Shown here one piece after another: positions 28,510 to 37,208 of a stretch of 64,000 nucleotides of DNA. Source of the DNA: Hyphomicrobiales bacterium (GTDB lineage Bacteria; Pseudomonadota; Alphaproteobacteria; Rhizobiales; Beijerinckiaceae); the NCBI GenBank assembly GCA_019075905.1, contig JAGXAM010000005.1, positions 82,606 through 146,605 of the forward strand. Reading direction: 5' to 3'. The notes below the pieces were generated by a model that worked only from the letters and a program-made list of their open reading frames with translations, was not told where the DNA came from and did no database searches. Position 1 is the first letter of the stretch, and every line of letters starts with the position of its first letter. A program made the translations under genes and the position numbers.

Positions 28510-29856
28510 TCAGGGCCGGGGCGGGCTGGCCAGTGCTTCTGGCGCCAGCGCTGCGCAGGGCCCGGCAAGCTCGGCGCAGAGCCCGCCGCGCGGCGTCGCA
28601 TTGGCGAAAGCCAGCGTGAAGCTGTGGCGCCGAGCGATGGCCAGGGCTATGGCAAGGCCAAGACCGGAGCCTTCGCCTTTCGGGCTTTGGCCGCGGTAAA
28701 AGCGCTCGCCGAGGCGCGGCAGATCGGCCGGTGCAACACCGGCGCCGCCATCGCAAAGCCGCAGGATGAAGCCATCGCCTTGCCGGTGCAGGCTGGCATC
28801 GACCACGCCGCCTTCCGGCGTATGGAACAGGGCATTGTCGAGCAGGTTGTCGATCAGCATGGAACATTCATCGGCATTGCCGATGACGCCGATATCGGGC
28901 CCGGCATCAAGGCCAAGATCAATGCCCCTGGCCTCGGCGCGGGCGATCTGGCCGGCGATGCAGGCGGCAAGCACCGCACTCAGGCTGATGGGGCCGAAAG
29001 CTTGCAGCACATGTGCGGCATCCTGACGGGCGAGGGTCAGCAATTGCGCGACCAGCCGGGCCTGACGGCGGATGCTCGCGCGCAACGCCTGCAGTGCCGC
29101 GGCATCGGGCACGGCGGCGGCGAGATTGTCGAGATCGATCTGCATGGCCGCCAGCGGCGAACGCATCTGGTGGGCGGCATCGGCAAGAAAGCGGCGCTGG
29201 GCGGCGAGGATGCCGGCCTGCCGGGTGGCATGGGTGTGGAGCGCCTCGACCAGCGGCGCGATCTCGCGCGGGACATGCCCGGCAAGCGGCGGCATCGGCC
29301 CCGAGAGGCTGGTGCGCGCCGCTTCATCAGCCAGCCTGCGCATGCGTCGCGAAAGGTGACGCAGGCCTAAGGCGAGCAACAGGCCGGCGAGGGGCACGAG
29401 CACCAGCAGCGGCAGGGCGGCGCTGAGGCCGGCGTTGCGTGCGGTTTCGTCGCGCACGTCCTGGCGCTGGGCGACCTCGATATCAAGGTCCTTGCCGGTT
29501 GCCACAAAGACCCGCCACATCACCGTGCCAAGCTGGAGGTTGTGAAAGCCGGCGCCGCTGACCGGCGGCATGGCGGCGTGCGGCGGCGAGGCTCGCAAGA
29601 TGGTGCCCTGCCGGTCGCGGATGATGATGACAAACCGGTCTTCCCTGCTGGGATTGCGGCCCGGCACGAGGGCGTCGCCATCGACCGGCAGCGCCGCTTT
29701 GACGCCGACATTGAGGGCGATCTGGCGCATCTGGCGATCGAGGAAATCGTCGGCCTCGCCGAGCGCCAGACGGTAGCTGATGAAGAAGGACAAAAGCCCG
29801 ACGAGCGTCAGCAGGCCCAGGACCCACAGGAAAACTAGGCGGGCGAGCGAGGTCAC
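28510..29856 (-). CDS. Sensor histidine kinase, QseC/PmrB-like
   Basis: A 448-residue inner-membrane sensor kinase. TM1 is at residues 8-28 and TM2 at about 145-165, with a periplasmic domain between. The HisKA box is FLADAAHQMRSPLAAMQIDL with H229. The HATPase has N box LIDNLLDNALFHTP (N341), G1 LCDGGAGVA and G2 GEGSGLGLAIALAIA. The GTG at 29856 overlaps the regulator's stop (GTGA). The upstream frame to 30036 is the regulator's shadow. The signal is unknown. Confidence 0.9.
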   Translation of the reverse strand: MTSLARLVFLWVLGLLTLVGLLSFFISYRLALGEADDFLDRQMRQIALNVGVKAALPVDGDALVPGRNPSREDRFVIIIRDRQGTILRASPPHAAMPPVSGAGFHNLQLGTVMWRVFVATGKDLDIEVAQRQDVRDETARNAGLSAALPLLVLVPLAGLLLALGLRHLSRRMRRLADEAARTSLSGPMPPLAGHVPREIAPLVEALHTHATRQAGILAAQRRFLADAAHQMRSPLAAMQIDLDNLAAAVPDAAALQALRASIRRQARLVAQLLTLARQDAAHVLQAFGPISLSAVLAACIAGQIARAEARGIDLGLDAGPDIGVIGNADECSMLIDNLLDNALFHTPEGGVVDASLHRQGDGFILRLCDGGAGVAPADLPRLGERFYRGQSPKGEGSGLGLAIALAIARRHSFTLAFANATPRGGLCAELAGPCAALAPEALASPPRP

Positions 29857-30518
29857 GCCATGTCCTTCGTGACCATCCAGCCGGCGCCGCGCACGTTTCT
29901 GATGGCGCTGCGGCCAAGCTTCTGGCGAATGGCATAGATCAGCACGTCGATGGCATTGCTCTCGACCTCCTCGCCCCAGCCATAGATCGCCGCCTCCAAC
30001 TGGGCGCGCGAGAAAATCATGCCGGGGCGGGCACACAAGGCGCGCAGCAGCGCAAATTCGCGGGCTGGCAACAGCACTTTCGCGCCCTGAAACCGGGCCT
30101 CGTGGCTTGCCAGATCGAGCGTCAGCTCGCCGGCCGCGAGCATCGGCGAGGCACTGCCGGCATGGCGGCGCATGACCGCGCGGATACGTGCCAGAAGTTC
30201 AGAGGTTTCAAAGGGCTTGAGCACGTAATCATCAGCGCCGAGATCGAGCCCGGCGATGCGGGCATCGAGGCTGTCGCGGGCGGTGATGATGATGATCGGC
30301 AGGGCGCCGCGGCTGGCGCGGTGCGCGCGCAGCAATTGCAGGCCATCGCCATCGGGCAGGCCGAGATCGAGCAGAACCAGCGCGTGCTCGCCCGGTGCCA
30401 GCGCCGGCGCTGCATCGGCGGCGGTTTTCACCCAGTCGACCGTCATGGCGACGCGTTCGAGCGCCTGGCACAGGCCAGCGCCGATCATGGCATCGTCTTC
30501 GATCAGCAAAATGCGCAA
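29853..30518 (-). CDS. OmpR/PhoB-family response regulator
   Basis: A 221-residue regulator. The receiver domain begins MRILLIEDDAMIGAGL with phosphoacceptor D51 in LVLLDLGLPDGDGL and the conserved Lys in YVLKPFE. A C-terminal winged-helix domain follows (LPAREFALLRALCARPGMIF, IDVLIYAIRQKLG, IRNVRGAGWMV). It is the first gene of the regulator-kinase-COG4705 run, coupled to the kinase. Confidence 0.94.
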   Translation of the reverse strand: MRILLIEDDAMIGAGLCQALERVAMTVDWVKTAADAAPALAPGEHALVLLDLGLPDGDGLQLLRAHRASRGALPIIIITARDSLDARIAGLDLGADDYVLKPFETSELLARIRAVMRRHAGSASPMLAAGELTLDLASHEARFQGAKVLLPAREFALLRALCARPGMIFSRAQLEAAIYGWGEEVESNAIDVLIYAIRQKLGRSAIRNVRGAGWMVTKDMA

Positions 30519-30610
30519 GGTCAGGTTCCGTGTGCGGGCGCGCGCTGCCCGCGCCGGAAAGCCTGCACGGCGCGGCGGATGGCGTCAAGCGCGGCTGGCG
30601 AGCCGTGCGC

Positions 30611-31384
30611 TCAATCGCGGAAGTTGGCGCCGGCCCGGTCGAGCTTGCGCAACAGCGCTGGCCAGACCAGCTTTTGTGCCAGCTGGTCGAGGCCGCCCGA
30701 CTGGGTCAGGGCGGCGTTTTTGGCAATCACCACGGGATCGGTCGGGTGATCCTGTTCGGGGCCGCCGAGCATGCGCGTGCGCACCTGCATCGTGCAGGCC
30801 CGCTCCAGAAAATACATGCGCAAAAATGCCTCGGCGCAGGTGCGCCCGACCGTCAGTGTGCCGTGATTGTGCAGCAACATCAAATTTTTGTTCCCAAGGT
30901 CCTGTTGCAGGCGCGGGCGCTCGTCATGATCGAGCGCGACGCCTTCATAATCATGATAGGCAAGATCGGGCAGCACCAGCTGCGCCGTCTGGTTGAGGGG
31001 GAGCAGCCGCTCTTTCGAGGTGGAAACCGCCGTGGCATCCGGCGTGTGCAGGTGCATGACGCAGCCGGCATCCTCGCGCACTTCATGCACGGCCGAATGG
31101 ATGGTGAAGCCCGCCGGGTTGACCGGATAGGGCGAGGGGCTGACCGGCTTGCCGTCAAGGCCGATCTTCACGAGGCTCGAAGCGGTGATTTCCTCAAACA
31201 TCATGCCATAGGGGTTTATCAGGAAATGGTGCTCGGGCCCCGGCACGCGGGCGGAAATATGGGTGAAAATCAGATCGTCCCAGCCATAAAGCGCCACCAG
31301 CCGGTAGCAGGCAGCAAGATCAACGCGGATCGCACGTTCGGCCTCGCTGATGGCGTGCGCATGTGGTGCGGCGTGAACATTCAT
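30611..31384 (-). CDS. Class II aldolase/adducin family protein
   Basis: A 257-residue soluble protein of the class II aldolase/adducin head fold. Zinc ligands H111 and H113 in MHLHTPDA and H174 in LLHNHGTLTVG are present. FTHISARVPGPEHHFLINPYG is typical of the subgroup related to fuculose-phosphate aldolase but annotated only as family members. The catalytic Glu and substrate are uncertain. It is divergent from a glutamine amidotransferase gene and starts 158 bp from it. Confidence 0.88.
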   Translation of the reverse strand: MNVHAAPHAHAISEAERAIRVDLAACYRLVALYGWDDLIFTHISARVPGPEHHFLINPYGMMFEEITASSLVKIGLDGKPVSPSPYPVNPAGFTIHSAVHEVREDAGCVMHLHTPDATAVSTSKERLLPLNQTAQLVLPDLAYHDYEGVALDHDERPRLQQDLGNKNLMLLHNHGTLTVGRTCAEAFLRMYFLERACTMQVRTRMLGGPEQDHPTDPVVIAKNAALTQSGGLDQLAQKLVWPALLRKLDRAGANFRD

Positions 31385-31542
31385 GATGCTGCTCCTTTAC
31401 GGCAGGCAAAGCCCCTCGCACGGCGAAGTCAATCAGCATCCCGTTCAGACGTCAACCATTTTCCTTGTGTTAACCGCCTGTTCAGCATAATGGCGTGAAA
31501 CTGCCGTTTGTTGTTGAACCGAATCCTCGGGGATTAGTGCCG

Positions 31543-32331
31543 ATGTGCCGCTGGCTCGCTTATGTCGGGGAGCCGACGTTTCTGGATGATTATGTGACCG
31601 CGCCGGAACATTCGCTGGTGGCGCAGGCGCTGCATGCCGAGGAAGCAGCGAGCGCGACGCAGGGCGATGGATTCGGGCTCGGCTGGTATGGCGAGCGCGA
31701 TCTGCCGGGGCTTTATCGCGAAGTGCGTCCGGCCTGGTCGGATGACAATCTTCTCAACCTTTGCCGGCAGGTGCGCGCGCATCTGTTTTTCGCGCATGTG
31801 AGGGCGGCGACCGAAGGCGCGGTGGCGCGCGCCAATTGCCATCCTTTCGTTAATGGCCGCATCATGTTCATGCATAATGGCCAGATCGGCGGCTTCACCA
31901 AGGTCCGTCGCCAGATCGAGGCGCTGATCAGCGACGATTATTATGAGGACCGGGCCGGGGCGACTGACAGCGAGGCGCTGTTTCTGGCCCTGCTGTCGCA
32001 GGGACTCTTGCCCGATCCGGTCAAGGCCATGGCGCGGTTGCTCGATCAGGTGGCGCAGCTGATGCGTCTTGCCGGGCTGAGTGAGCCTTTGCGCTTTACC
32101 TCGGCGCTGAGCGATGGCGACACGATTTACGCGTTTCGCTGGGCCACCGATCATCAGGCGCCGAGCCTCTACTGGCGCGAGCATGCGGGCGGTGTGCTGA
32201 TCGCCTCAGAGCCGCTTGATCTTGCCCGCGAGCACTGGCGCGAGGTGCCCAAGGGCTGCGTCCTCATCGCCAGAAGCGGCGAAGCCTGCCGCATCCATTG
32301 CCTGAACGAGGCGATGAGCGCCGCGGCGTGA
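31543..32331 (+). CDS. Class II glutamine amidotransferase, YafJ-like
   Basis: A 262-residue Ntn-type amidotransferase. The ATG at 31543 places the nucleophile Cys at position 2 (MCRWLAYVGEPTFL), as required. FAHVRAATEGAVARANCHPF and FMHNGQIGGF are the glutamine-binding stretches. The earlier in-frame ATG at 31495 would bury the Cys and is rejected. E. coli YafJ is the nearest named family; its acceptor substrate is not established. No ergothioneine genes are nearby, so an EgtC role is not supported. Confidence 0.88.
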   Translation: MCRWLAYVGEPTFLDDYVTAPEHSLVAQALHAEEAASATQGDGFGLGWYGERDLPGLYREVRPAWSDDNLLNLCRQVRAHLFFAHVRAATEGAVARANCHPFVNGRIMFMHNGQIGGFTKVRRQIEALISDDYYEDRAGATDSEALFLALLSQGLLPDPVKAMARLLDQVAQLMRLAGLSEPLRFTSALSDGDTIYAFRWATDHQAPSLYWREHAGGVLIASEPLDLAREHWREVPKGCVLIARSGEACRIHCLNEAMSAAA

Positions 32332-32662
32332 GGGCAGGCGCGCCGCCTCAGGCCCTGACGTCGACGAGGCCCATCATGCCGCGATCGTCGTGTTCGAGGA
32401 TTTGGATTTACTGTGAGACTGGCTTCAATTCCCCACAATGTATGTTGACACCAGCCATCTCATAATAGGTCTTGCCGACAAGCCTGGGCCAAATACAAAG
32501 ACAGGTCAAATTGGGAAATGAAGCAAAAATCACTGTAATTAATCAGTCTCTAAAGGGCAATTTCTTAACATTTACATTAAGAACGGTCACCCGTATTTAC
32601 GTGTCGGGTGATTTCTCAATCACTCAGAAGGGCACCTGCGGGTGGCCGTTCGCGTCAGCATT
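32332..32662. other. Intergenic region with duplicated multicopper oxidase 3' fragment
   Basis: About 330 bp. Its left part (32334-32405) is a copy of the 3' end of the multicopper oxidase pseudogene. The rest is AT-richer and has no protein-like frame. A small inverted repeat (CACCCG/CGGGTG, 32588-32610) lies near the right end and might terminate the YcxB-like gene. Confidence 0.5.
32334..32405. repeat. 72-bp direct repeat, copy A (multicopper oxidase C-terminal remnant)
   Basis: Matches 33382-33453 with three mismatches over 72 bp. Read on the minus strand it encodes ILEHDDRGMMGLVDVRA and a stop, the C terminus of a multicopper oxidase, with no open gene attached. It lies just after the amidotransferase stop. 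Confidence 0.85.
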
Positions 32663-33292
32663 TCATGCCCGCTTAAGGCCGACGGCAGCCATGATGCGGC
32701 GCAGGTCGTCAAGATCGGCCGATGAACAGGCGGATTTGGGGATGAAGTTGAACATCCGATCGGACTGAAACATCAGCACCGTCTCGGGCCCTTCGGCCCA
32801 TTGGATGAAATCGCCCCAGATATACGCGATGGTCCCGCGCGGCGTGGTGACCTCAAAGCCCTCGTCAGACCAGCATACGGTATAGTTTACCCGCAGCATC
32901 GCCTGTTGCGCATAATTGCGTTTCACCAGCCTGGGTAGACCAGCAAAGCTAAGCCAGAGGAAAAACGCGACCAGCGCGAGCCCGCCACCTAGCGCGACGA
33001 CCAATATGCCGACCATCTGAAGGGCGTTGACACCCACATGCAGCGCCCCCAGCACACCGAGCAGCACCCCCGCAATGACAAAACTTATGATCCACCAGAT
33101 CGGTAGATAGCTTTTGAGCATGCGGCTCCAGGAAAACACATAATAGCGCAGAAAGGTGCGATGGGCTGCAAGCGTATCAGCTTCGCTGGGGGTAAAGCTT
33201 AAACTGCGCAAGATCAAGGCTCCGGAAAGAAAGGGGGCGTTGAATACGATCGTGTCCCCATGCGTGGTGTAGGTTAGGCTACCTTGGCTCAT
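32663..33292 (-). CDS. YcxB-like C-terminal domain membrane protein
   Basis: A 209-residue protein with two TM segments at about 63-85 and 92-117 and a cytoplasmic C-terminal domain. That domain (VCWSDEGFEVTTPRGTIAYI, WAEGPETVLMFQSDRMFNFIPKSA) matches the YcxB-like domain, a PH-like fold of unknown role. It is flanked on both sides by copies of the 72-bp multicopper oxidase fragment, so it may have moved with that duplication. Confidence 0.8.
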   Translation of the reverse strand: MSQGSLTYTTHGDTIVFNAPFLSGALILRSLSFTPSEADTLAAHRTFLRYYVFSWSRMLKSYLPIWWIISFVIAGVLLGVLGALHVGVNALQMVGILVVALGGGLALVAFFLWLSFAGLPRLVKRNYAQQAMLRVNYTVCWSDEGFEVTTPRGTIAYIWGDFIQWAEGPETVLMFQSDRMFNFIPKSACSSADLDDLRRIMAAVGLKRA

Positions 33293-33381
33293 CCCGGATA
33301 GCCTGATGAGTGTCAGCTTGCTTCCGGCAAGGTGATGAGCGGATCATCGCTCATGGTTGCGATGGTTTCAAGGGCTATACA

Positions 33382-33453
33382 GCAGGCGCGCCGCCTCAGG
33401 CCCTGACATCGACGAGGCCCATCATGCCGCGATCCTCGTGTTCGAGGATATGG
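33382..33453. repeat. 72-bp direct repeat, copy B
   Basis: Second copy of the repeat at 32334-32405. It lies in the 3' end of the multicopper oxidase pseudogene and encodes (minus strand) ILEHEDRGMMGLVDVRA and the stop at 33396. Confidence 0.85.
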
Positions 33454-33908
33454 CAATGATACATCCGCAATCCCGGCGGCATCTGGCGCGCGAGCAGGCG
33501 CGCCGCCGTGCCGCGCGGCACATAGACCAGATCGAGCAGCGCGCCAGGGCGGCGGGGTGGTGGCGCCGGTTTTCAGATCCAGCAGTTCGCGCAACTGGAA
33601 GGAATTGCCGTGAATATGGAACGGGTGATCCCTATCGGTCGGGTTCCGGATTTCCCACATTTCGGGCTGGCCGACCTTTGAGGTCAGATCGACATGGTTC
33701 ATGTCAAAGCTGCGGTCGCCTGATTGGAGAGCTGTGGCAACTCACGAAATGGCGCATCTTCCGGCAGCGGCACCACGTCACGGGCGCCGCCCATCATGGC
33801 CCGCATGCCGCCGCCCGGCATGCGCATGTGCTGCATTTGCGCTTGTGCGCGCGCCACGGAAAGGCTGGCGGCACCGGCAAGTAGAAAACTGCATCTATCC
33901 ATGATCAT
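33396..33908 (-). pseudogene. Multicopper oxidase remnant with internal deletion and frameshifts
   Basis: The 5' piece (MIMDRCSFLLAGAASLSVAR, then AQAQMQHMRMP and LPEDAPFRELPQLSNQATA) looks like the signal peptide and start of a CueO/CopA-type periplasmic copper oxidase. It is joined directly, in another frame, to the C-terminal cupredoxin domain (RSFDMNHVDLTSKVGQPEMW, then HPFHIHGNSFQLREL). A second frame change near 33540 leads to LRMYHCHILEHEDRGMMG, with the T1/T3 copper ligands HCH. Some 300 or more residues in between are missing. The gene cannot make a functional oxidase. Confidence 0.85.
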
Positions 33909-34065
33909 GGCCTTTCACAATGCCGGCATGCGCCTGCTGCAGCTGCGTTGTTTCGCTGGGGCGAAATATGGTAGTGGTCTGGTTCAACAACCATGCATCA
34001 CAACGTCATGCCCGGCGAACAGGCCGGATGCGTGGCAGACCACAGCCGCCAAGGGAAGCAACGCC

Positions 34066-35241
34066 ATGTCAGATAATGCCAAAATCGTCGGTTGGGCGCA
34101 TTCGTCCTTTGGCAAGCTGGAGGCGCCGGATGTGGAAAGCCTGATGGCCGGGGTGGCGGGTGCCGCGCTCGAACATGCCGGCATCGAGGCCAGGGATGTC
34201 GATGCCATCAGGGTTGGCGTGTTCAACAGCGGCTTTTCGAAACAGGGGTTTGAGGGCGCGCTGGTGGCGCCCGGCCTGCCCGCACTGGCACATGTGCCGT
34301 CGGTGCATGTCGAAAATGCCTGTGCCACCGGGTCGGCGGCGATTCATGCGGCGATGGATTTCATTGCCGCCGGGCAGGGGCGCATCGCGCTGGTGGTGGG
34401 CGCCGAAAAAATGACGGCGACACCGACCGCCGAGGTTGGCGATATCTTGCTGGCGGCGAGCTACCGGCGTGAGGAAGCGGCGATCGATGCCGGTTTTGCC
34501 GGGATTTTCGGCCGCATTACCCAGCATTATTTCCAGGCCTATGGCGATCACAGTGCCGAACTGGCGATGATCTCGGCCAAGAACCATGCCAATGGCGTCC
34601 ATAACCCGCTGGCGCAGATGCGGCGCGATTTCGGCTTTGCCTTCTGCAATACGGTCTCTGACAAGAACCCCTATGTTGCCGGGCCGCTGCGGCGCACTGA
34701 TTGCTCGCTGGTGTCTGATGGCGCGGCGGCGCTGGTGCTTGCCGATGCCGAAACGGCAGCCGGCATGGCGCGGGCCATCGGGTTCCGGGCGCGCCGGCAG
34801 GTCAATGACATGCTGCCGCTGTCACGCCGGGAAAGCCCGGTGGCTTTTGCCGGGGCCCATGCCGCCTGGGCGCGGGCGCTTGCCGATGCCGGGATGTCTA
34901 TTCACGATCTCGATCTGGTCGAGACCCATGATTGTTTCACCATTGCCGAAATGATCGAATATGAGGCCATGGGGCTTGCGCAACCCGGTGAAGGCTGGCG
35001 GGTGGTGCGCGACGGCCTGACCACGCGCGATGGCAAATTGCCGGTCAATCTCTCCGGCGGCCTGAAATCCAAGGGCCATCCCATTGGCGCAACAGGGGTT
35101 TCCATGCACGTGCTGGCGGCCATGCAATTGTGCGGCGAGGCCGGGGGCATGCAAAAGCCGGGCGCAGCGTTGGCCGGTGTCTTCAATATGGGCGGCGCAG
35201 CGGTGGCCAATTACGTCTCCATCCTTGAGCGCACGCATTAA
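34066..35241 (+). CDS. Thiolase family protein (acetyl-CoA acetyltransferase-like)
   Basis: A 391-residue thiolase-fold protein. The nucleophile C86 lies in VENACATGSAAIHAA, and the His motif GGLKSKGHPIGATG is present. The third motif reads VFNMGGAAVANYVSIL and lacks the second catalytic Cys of biosynthetic thiolases, as in SCP-x/lipid-transfer-type thiolases. ATG 34066 has GGGAAG upstream; the frame opens earlier at 33724 over the oxidase remnant. It may degrade or build an acyl-CoA, with substrate unknown. No acyl-CoA pathway genes are beside it. Confidence 0.87.
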   Translation: MSDNAKIVGWAHSSFGKLEAPDVESLMAGVAGAALEHAGIEARDVDAIRVGVFNSGFSKQGFEGALVAPGLPALAHVPSVHVENACATGSAAIHAAMDFIAAGQGRIALVVGAEKMTATPTAEVGDILLAASYRREEAAIDAGFAGIFGRITQHYFQAYGDHSAELAMISAKNHANGVHNPLAQMRRDFGFAFCNTVSDKNPYVAGPLRRTDCSLVSDGAAALVLADAETAAGMARAIGFRARRQVNDMLPLSRRESPVAFAGAHAAWARALADAGMSIHDLDLVETHDCFTIAEMIEYEAMGLAQPGEGWRVVRDGLTTRDGKLPVNLSGGLKSKGHPIGATGVSMHVLAAMQLCGEAGGMQKPGAALAGVFNMGGAAVANYVSILERTH

Positions 35242-35402
35242 CTGGCCCCATTTTGCGACGGGCAGCCGGCATGCGCCATGCGGGACGCGGCGGGCTTGCC
35301 TGTGCACGCATCGCGGGTGCGGGTTCGCCAAATTAAGGCCTTGATTTTAGATCACCTTGCCACTTAGTTAACCATTGGTTAAACTTGTGCGGGAGATCGA
35401 CC

Positions 35403-35858
35403 ATGCGCAAACTGTTGTTTCTGGCGAGCCTGACAGTCGCCTTCGGGTGGTTCGCCGCCATGCCGGCCGGTGCCATGCCGCTGGCCCCCACTCCGGCTAT
35501 CGCGCTGCTTCCGGCACCGACGGCCCCTGCGGACAAGGCCGGTGTGCCGCTCGTGCATCGGGTCTGGTGGGGCGAGGACGACGATGATGACGGCGGATTT
35601 TTCTTTGATTTTCCGTTCTTCCAGACAAATCCGGTGCCTTATTACCAGCCCTATTATCAGCCCTACTACCAGCAACCCTATTACCGGCCGTATTATCACC
35701 CCTATTACCGGCCGCATTATGTTTATCGGCGCTACCACCATGTGTACCATCATAGCCCGATGTATTACCGGCATATCTACCGTGTCCGGCACCGGCATTG
35801 CGTGAGCCATTATGTCTACCGGCACCATGTCCGCCATCTGGTGCGCCACTGCTATTGA
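35403..35858 (+). CDS. Secreted Tyr/His-rich repeat protein
   Basis: A 151-residue protein with signal peptide (MRKLLFLASLTVAFGWFAAM, then PAGA). An acidic cluster (WGEDDDDDGG) follows, then a run of PYYQPYY-type repeats and a His/Tyr/Arg-rich tail (YHHVYHHSPMYYRHIY). GGGAG precedes the ATG. The composition suggests a cell-envelope or metal-binding protein, but no family was recognised. The repeat tract is low complexity, so similarity hits will be weak. Confidence 0.7.
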   Translation: MRKLLFLASLTVAFGWFAAMPAGAMPLAPTPAIALLPAPTAPADKAGVPLVHRVWWGEDDDDDGGFFFDFPFFQTNPVPYYQPYYQPYYQQPYYRPYYHPYYRPHYVYRRYHHVYHHSPMYYRHIYRVRHRHCVSHYVYRHHVRHLVRHCY

Positions 35859-35928
35859 GGCGCCCTGATCTGGTGCGTTCCGGAAACTTGCCGCTTGCAT
35901 TTGGCACGCGCTGTAGCCATCGTCAGGC

Positions 35929-37011
35929 ATGGTGACACCCGCACGTCCGCTCACACCGCTGCCGCGCCTCGACGAGCGCGCCCGCGGAATTTTCCGCCGC
36001 ATCGTCGAGACCTATCTGACGCATGGCGAGCCGGTCGGCTCGCGGCATCTGGCGCGGCTGCTGCCCATGACATTGTCACCGGCGTCGGTGCGCAATGTCA
36101 TGCAGGATCTCGAAGAGACCGGGCTGCTCTATGCGCCCCATACCAGCGCGGGACGGCTGCCGACCGAGCTCGGCTTGCGGTTTTTCGTCGATGCCATGCT
36201 GGAACTCGGCGATGTCTCGCCCGAAGACCGCCAGCGCATCGAGCGCCAGGTCGAGGCCAAGGATCGTGACCAGAGCCTTGAAAACGTGCTGGCCGAAGCC
36301 TCCAGCCTACTGTCCGGGCTGACCCGCAGCGCCGGGGTGGTGGTCACGTCCAAGGATGATTTGCGCCTGAAGCATGTGGAATTCGTCCGCCTTGCGCCGG
36401 AGCAGGCGCTGGCGGTGCTGGTGGCCGAAGACGGCACCATCGAAAACCGGGTGCTGGGCATCCCGATGCATCTGCCGCCGTCGGCCTTGACCGAGGCGGC
36501 CAATTACCTCAACCAGCGCATTCGCGGGCGCACGCTGGCCGAAGTGCGGCAGGTGATCGAGGAAACCCGCGCCCATGCGCAGGCCGAACTCGACGAGCTT
36601 TCGGCTCGGCTGGTGGAAAGCGGGCTTGTGACCTGGGCCGGCCTGCAGCAGGGCCAGCCGCAGCTGATCGTCAGCGGTCATGCCAATCTGCTCGATGATC
36701 TTGCTACAGCCGGGGATATCGAGCGCATCCGCCTGCTGTTCGCCGATCTCGAAACCAAAAAGGATGTGATCGAATTGCTGTCGCGGGCCGAGACTGGCGA
36801 GGGCGTGCGCATTTTCATCGGCTCGGAAAACAAGCTGTTTTCGCTGTCAGGCTCGTCGATGATCGCCGCGCCGTTTCGTGACGGCCAGCAGCGCATTGCC
36901 GGGGTTCTCGGGGTCATTGGCCCGACAAGGCTGAATTATGCGCGGATCGTGCCGATGGTCGATTATACCGCACAGATCGTCGGCCGCCTGCTGCAGAAGC
37001 GCAGCACCTGA
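35929..37011 (+). CDS. hrcA: Heat-inducible transcription repressor
   Basis: A 360-residue repressor of chaperone operons that binds CIRCE elements. The N-terminal winged helix shows [20 protein letters not shown] and [20 protein letters not shown], then [18 protein letters not shown]. The GAF-like core includes [16 protein letters not shown] and the C terminus [20 protein letters not shown]. No CIRCE element was found upstream, and grpE, the usual next gene, is not downstream; instead a minus-strand gene converges. Confidence 0.96.
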   Translation: MVTPARPLTPLPRLDERARGIFRRIVETYLTHGEPVGSRHLARLLPMTLSPASVRNVMQDLEETGLLYAPHTSAGRLPTELGLRFFVDAMLELGDVSPEDRQRIERQVEAKDRDQSLENVLAEASSLLSGLTRSAGVVVTSKDDLRLKHVEFVRLAPEQALAVLVAEDGTIENRVLGIPMHLPPSALTEAANYLNQRIRGRTLAEVRQVIEETRAHAQAELDELSARLVESGLVTWAGLQQGQPQLIVSGHANLLDDLATAGDIERIRLLFADLETKKDVIELLSRAETGEGVRIFIGSENKLFSLSGSSMIAAPFRDGQQRIAGVLGVIGPTRLNYARIVPMVDYTAQIVGRLLQKRST

Positions 37012-37013
37012 GG

Positions 37014-37029
37014 CGGGCGCTAGCGCCCG
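37014..37029. terminator. Palindrome between convergent hrcA and small membrane protein genes
   Basis: A perfect 16-bp palindrome (CGGGCGCTAGCGCCCG) between the hrcA stop and the end of the convergent gene. It could act as a bidirectional hairpin, though there is no T tract on either strand. Confidence 0.35.
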
Positions 37030-37208
37030 TCCGGCAAGGGAATACAGGTCTTGCGACCGGATTGCAGGCAGGCCTGCGTGCGTTGGTTGCTGCTCAGCGC
37101 CAGGGCCACCCAGAGGATGGCAGCGCCGATCACCACTATGAAGGCCGCAGCGGCGAGATTGACGCGGGCACGATGGTCATCATCATCGCCGTTATTTTGC
37201 GAGGTCAT
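37020..37208 (-). CDS. Small single-pass membrane protein
   Basis: A 62-residue protein with an acidic N terminus (MTSQNNGDDDDHRARVN), one TM segment (LAAAAFIVVIGAAILWVALAL) and a short tail with two Cys (QACLQSGRKTCIPLPDG). Its ATG overlaps the stop of the MetE-like gene (ATGA), which supports translation. No family was recognised. Confidence 0.6.
   Translation of the reverse strand: MTSQNNGDDDDHRARVNLAAAAFIVVIGAAILWVALALSSNQRTQACLQSGRKTCIPLPDGR

Noticed and set aside
33724..34065. Upstream extension of the thiolase gene
   Set aside because: It runs antisense over the multicopper oxidase remnant, and GGGAAG marks ATG 34066.
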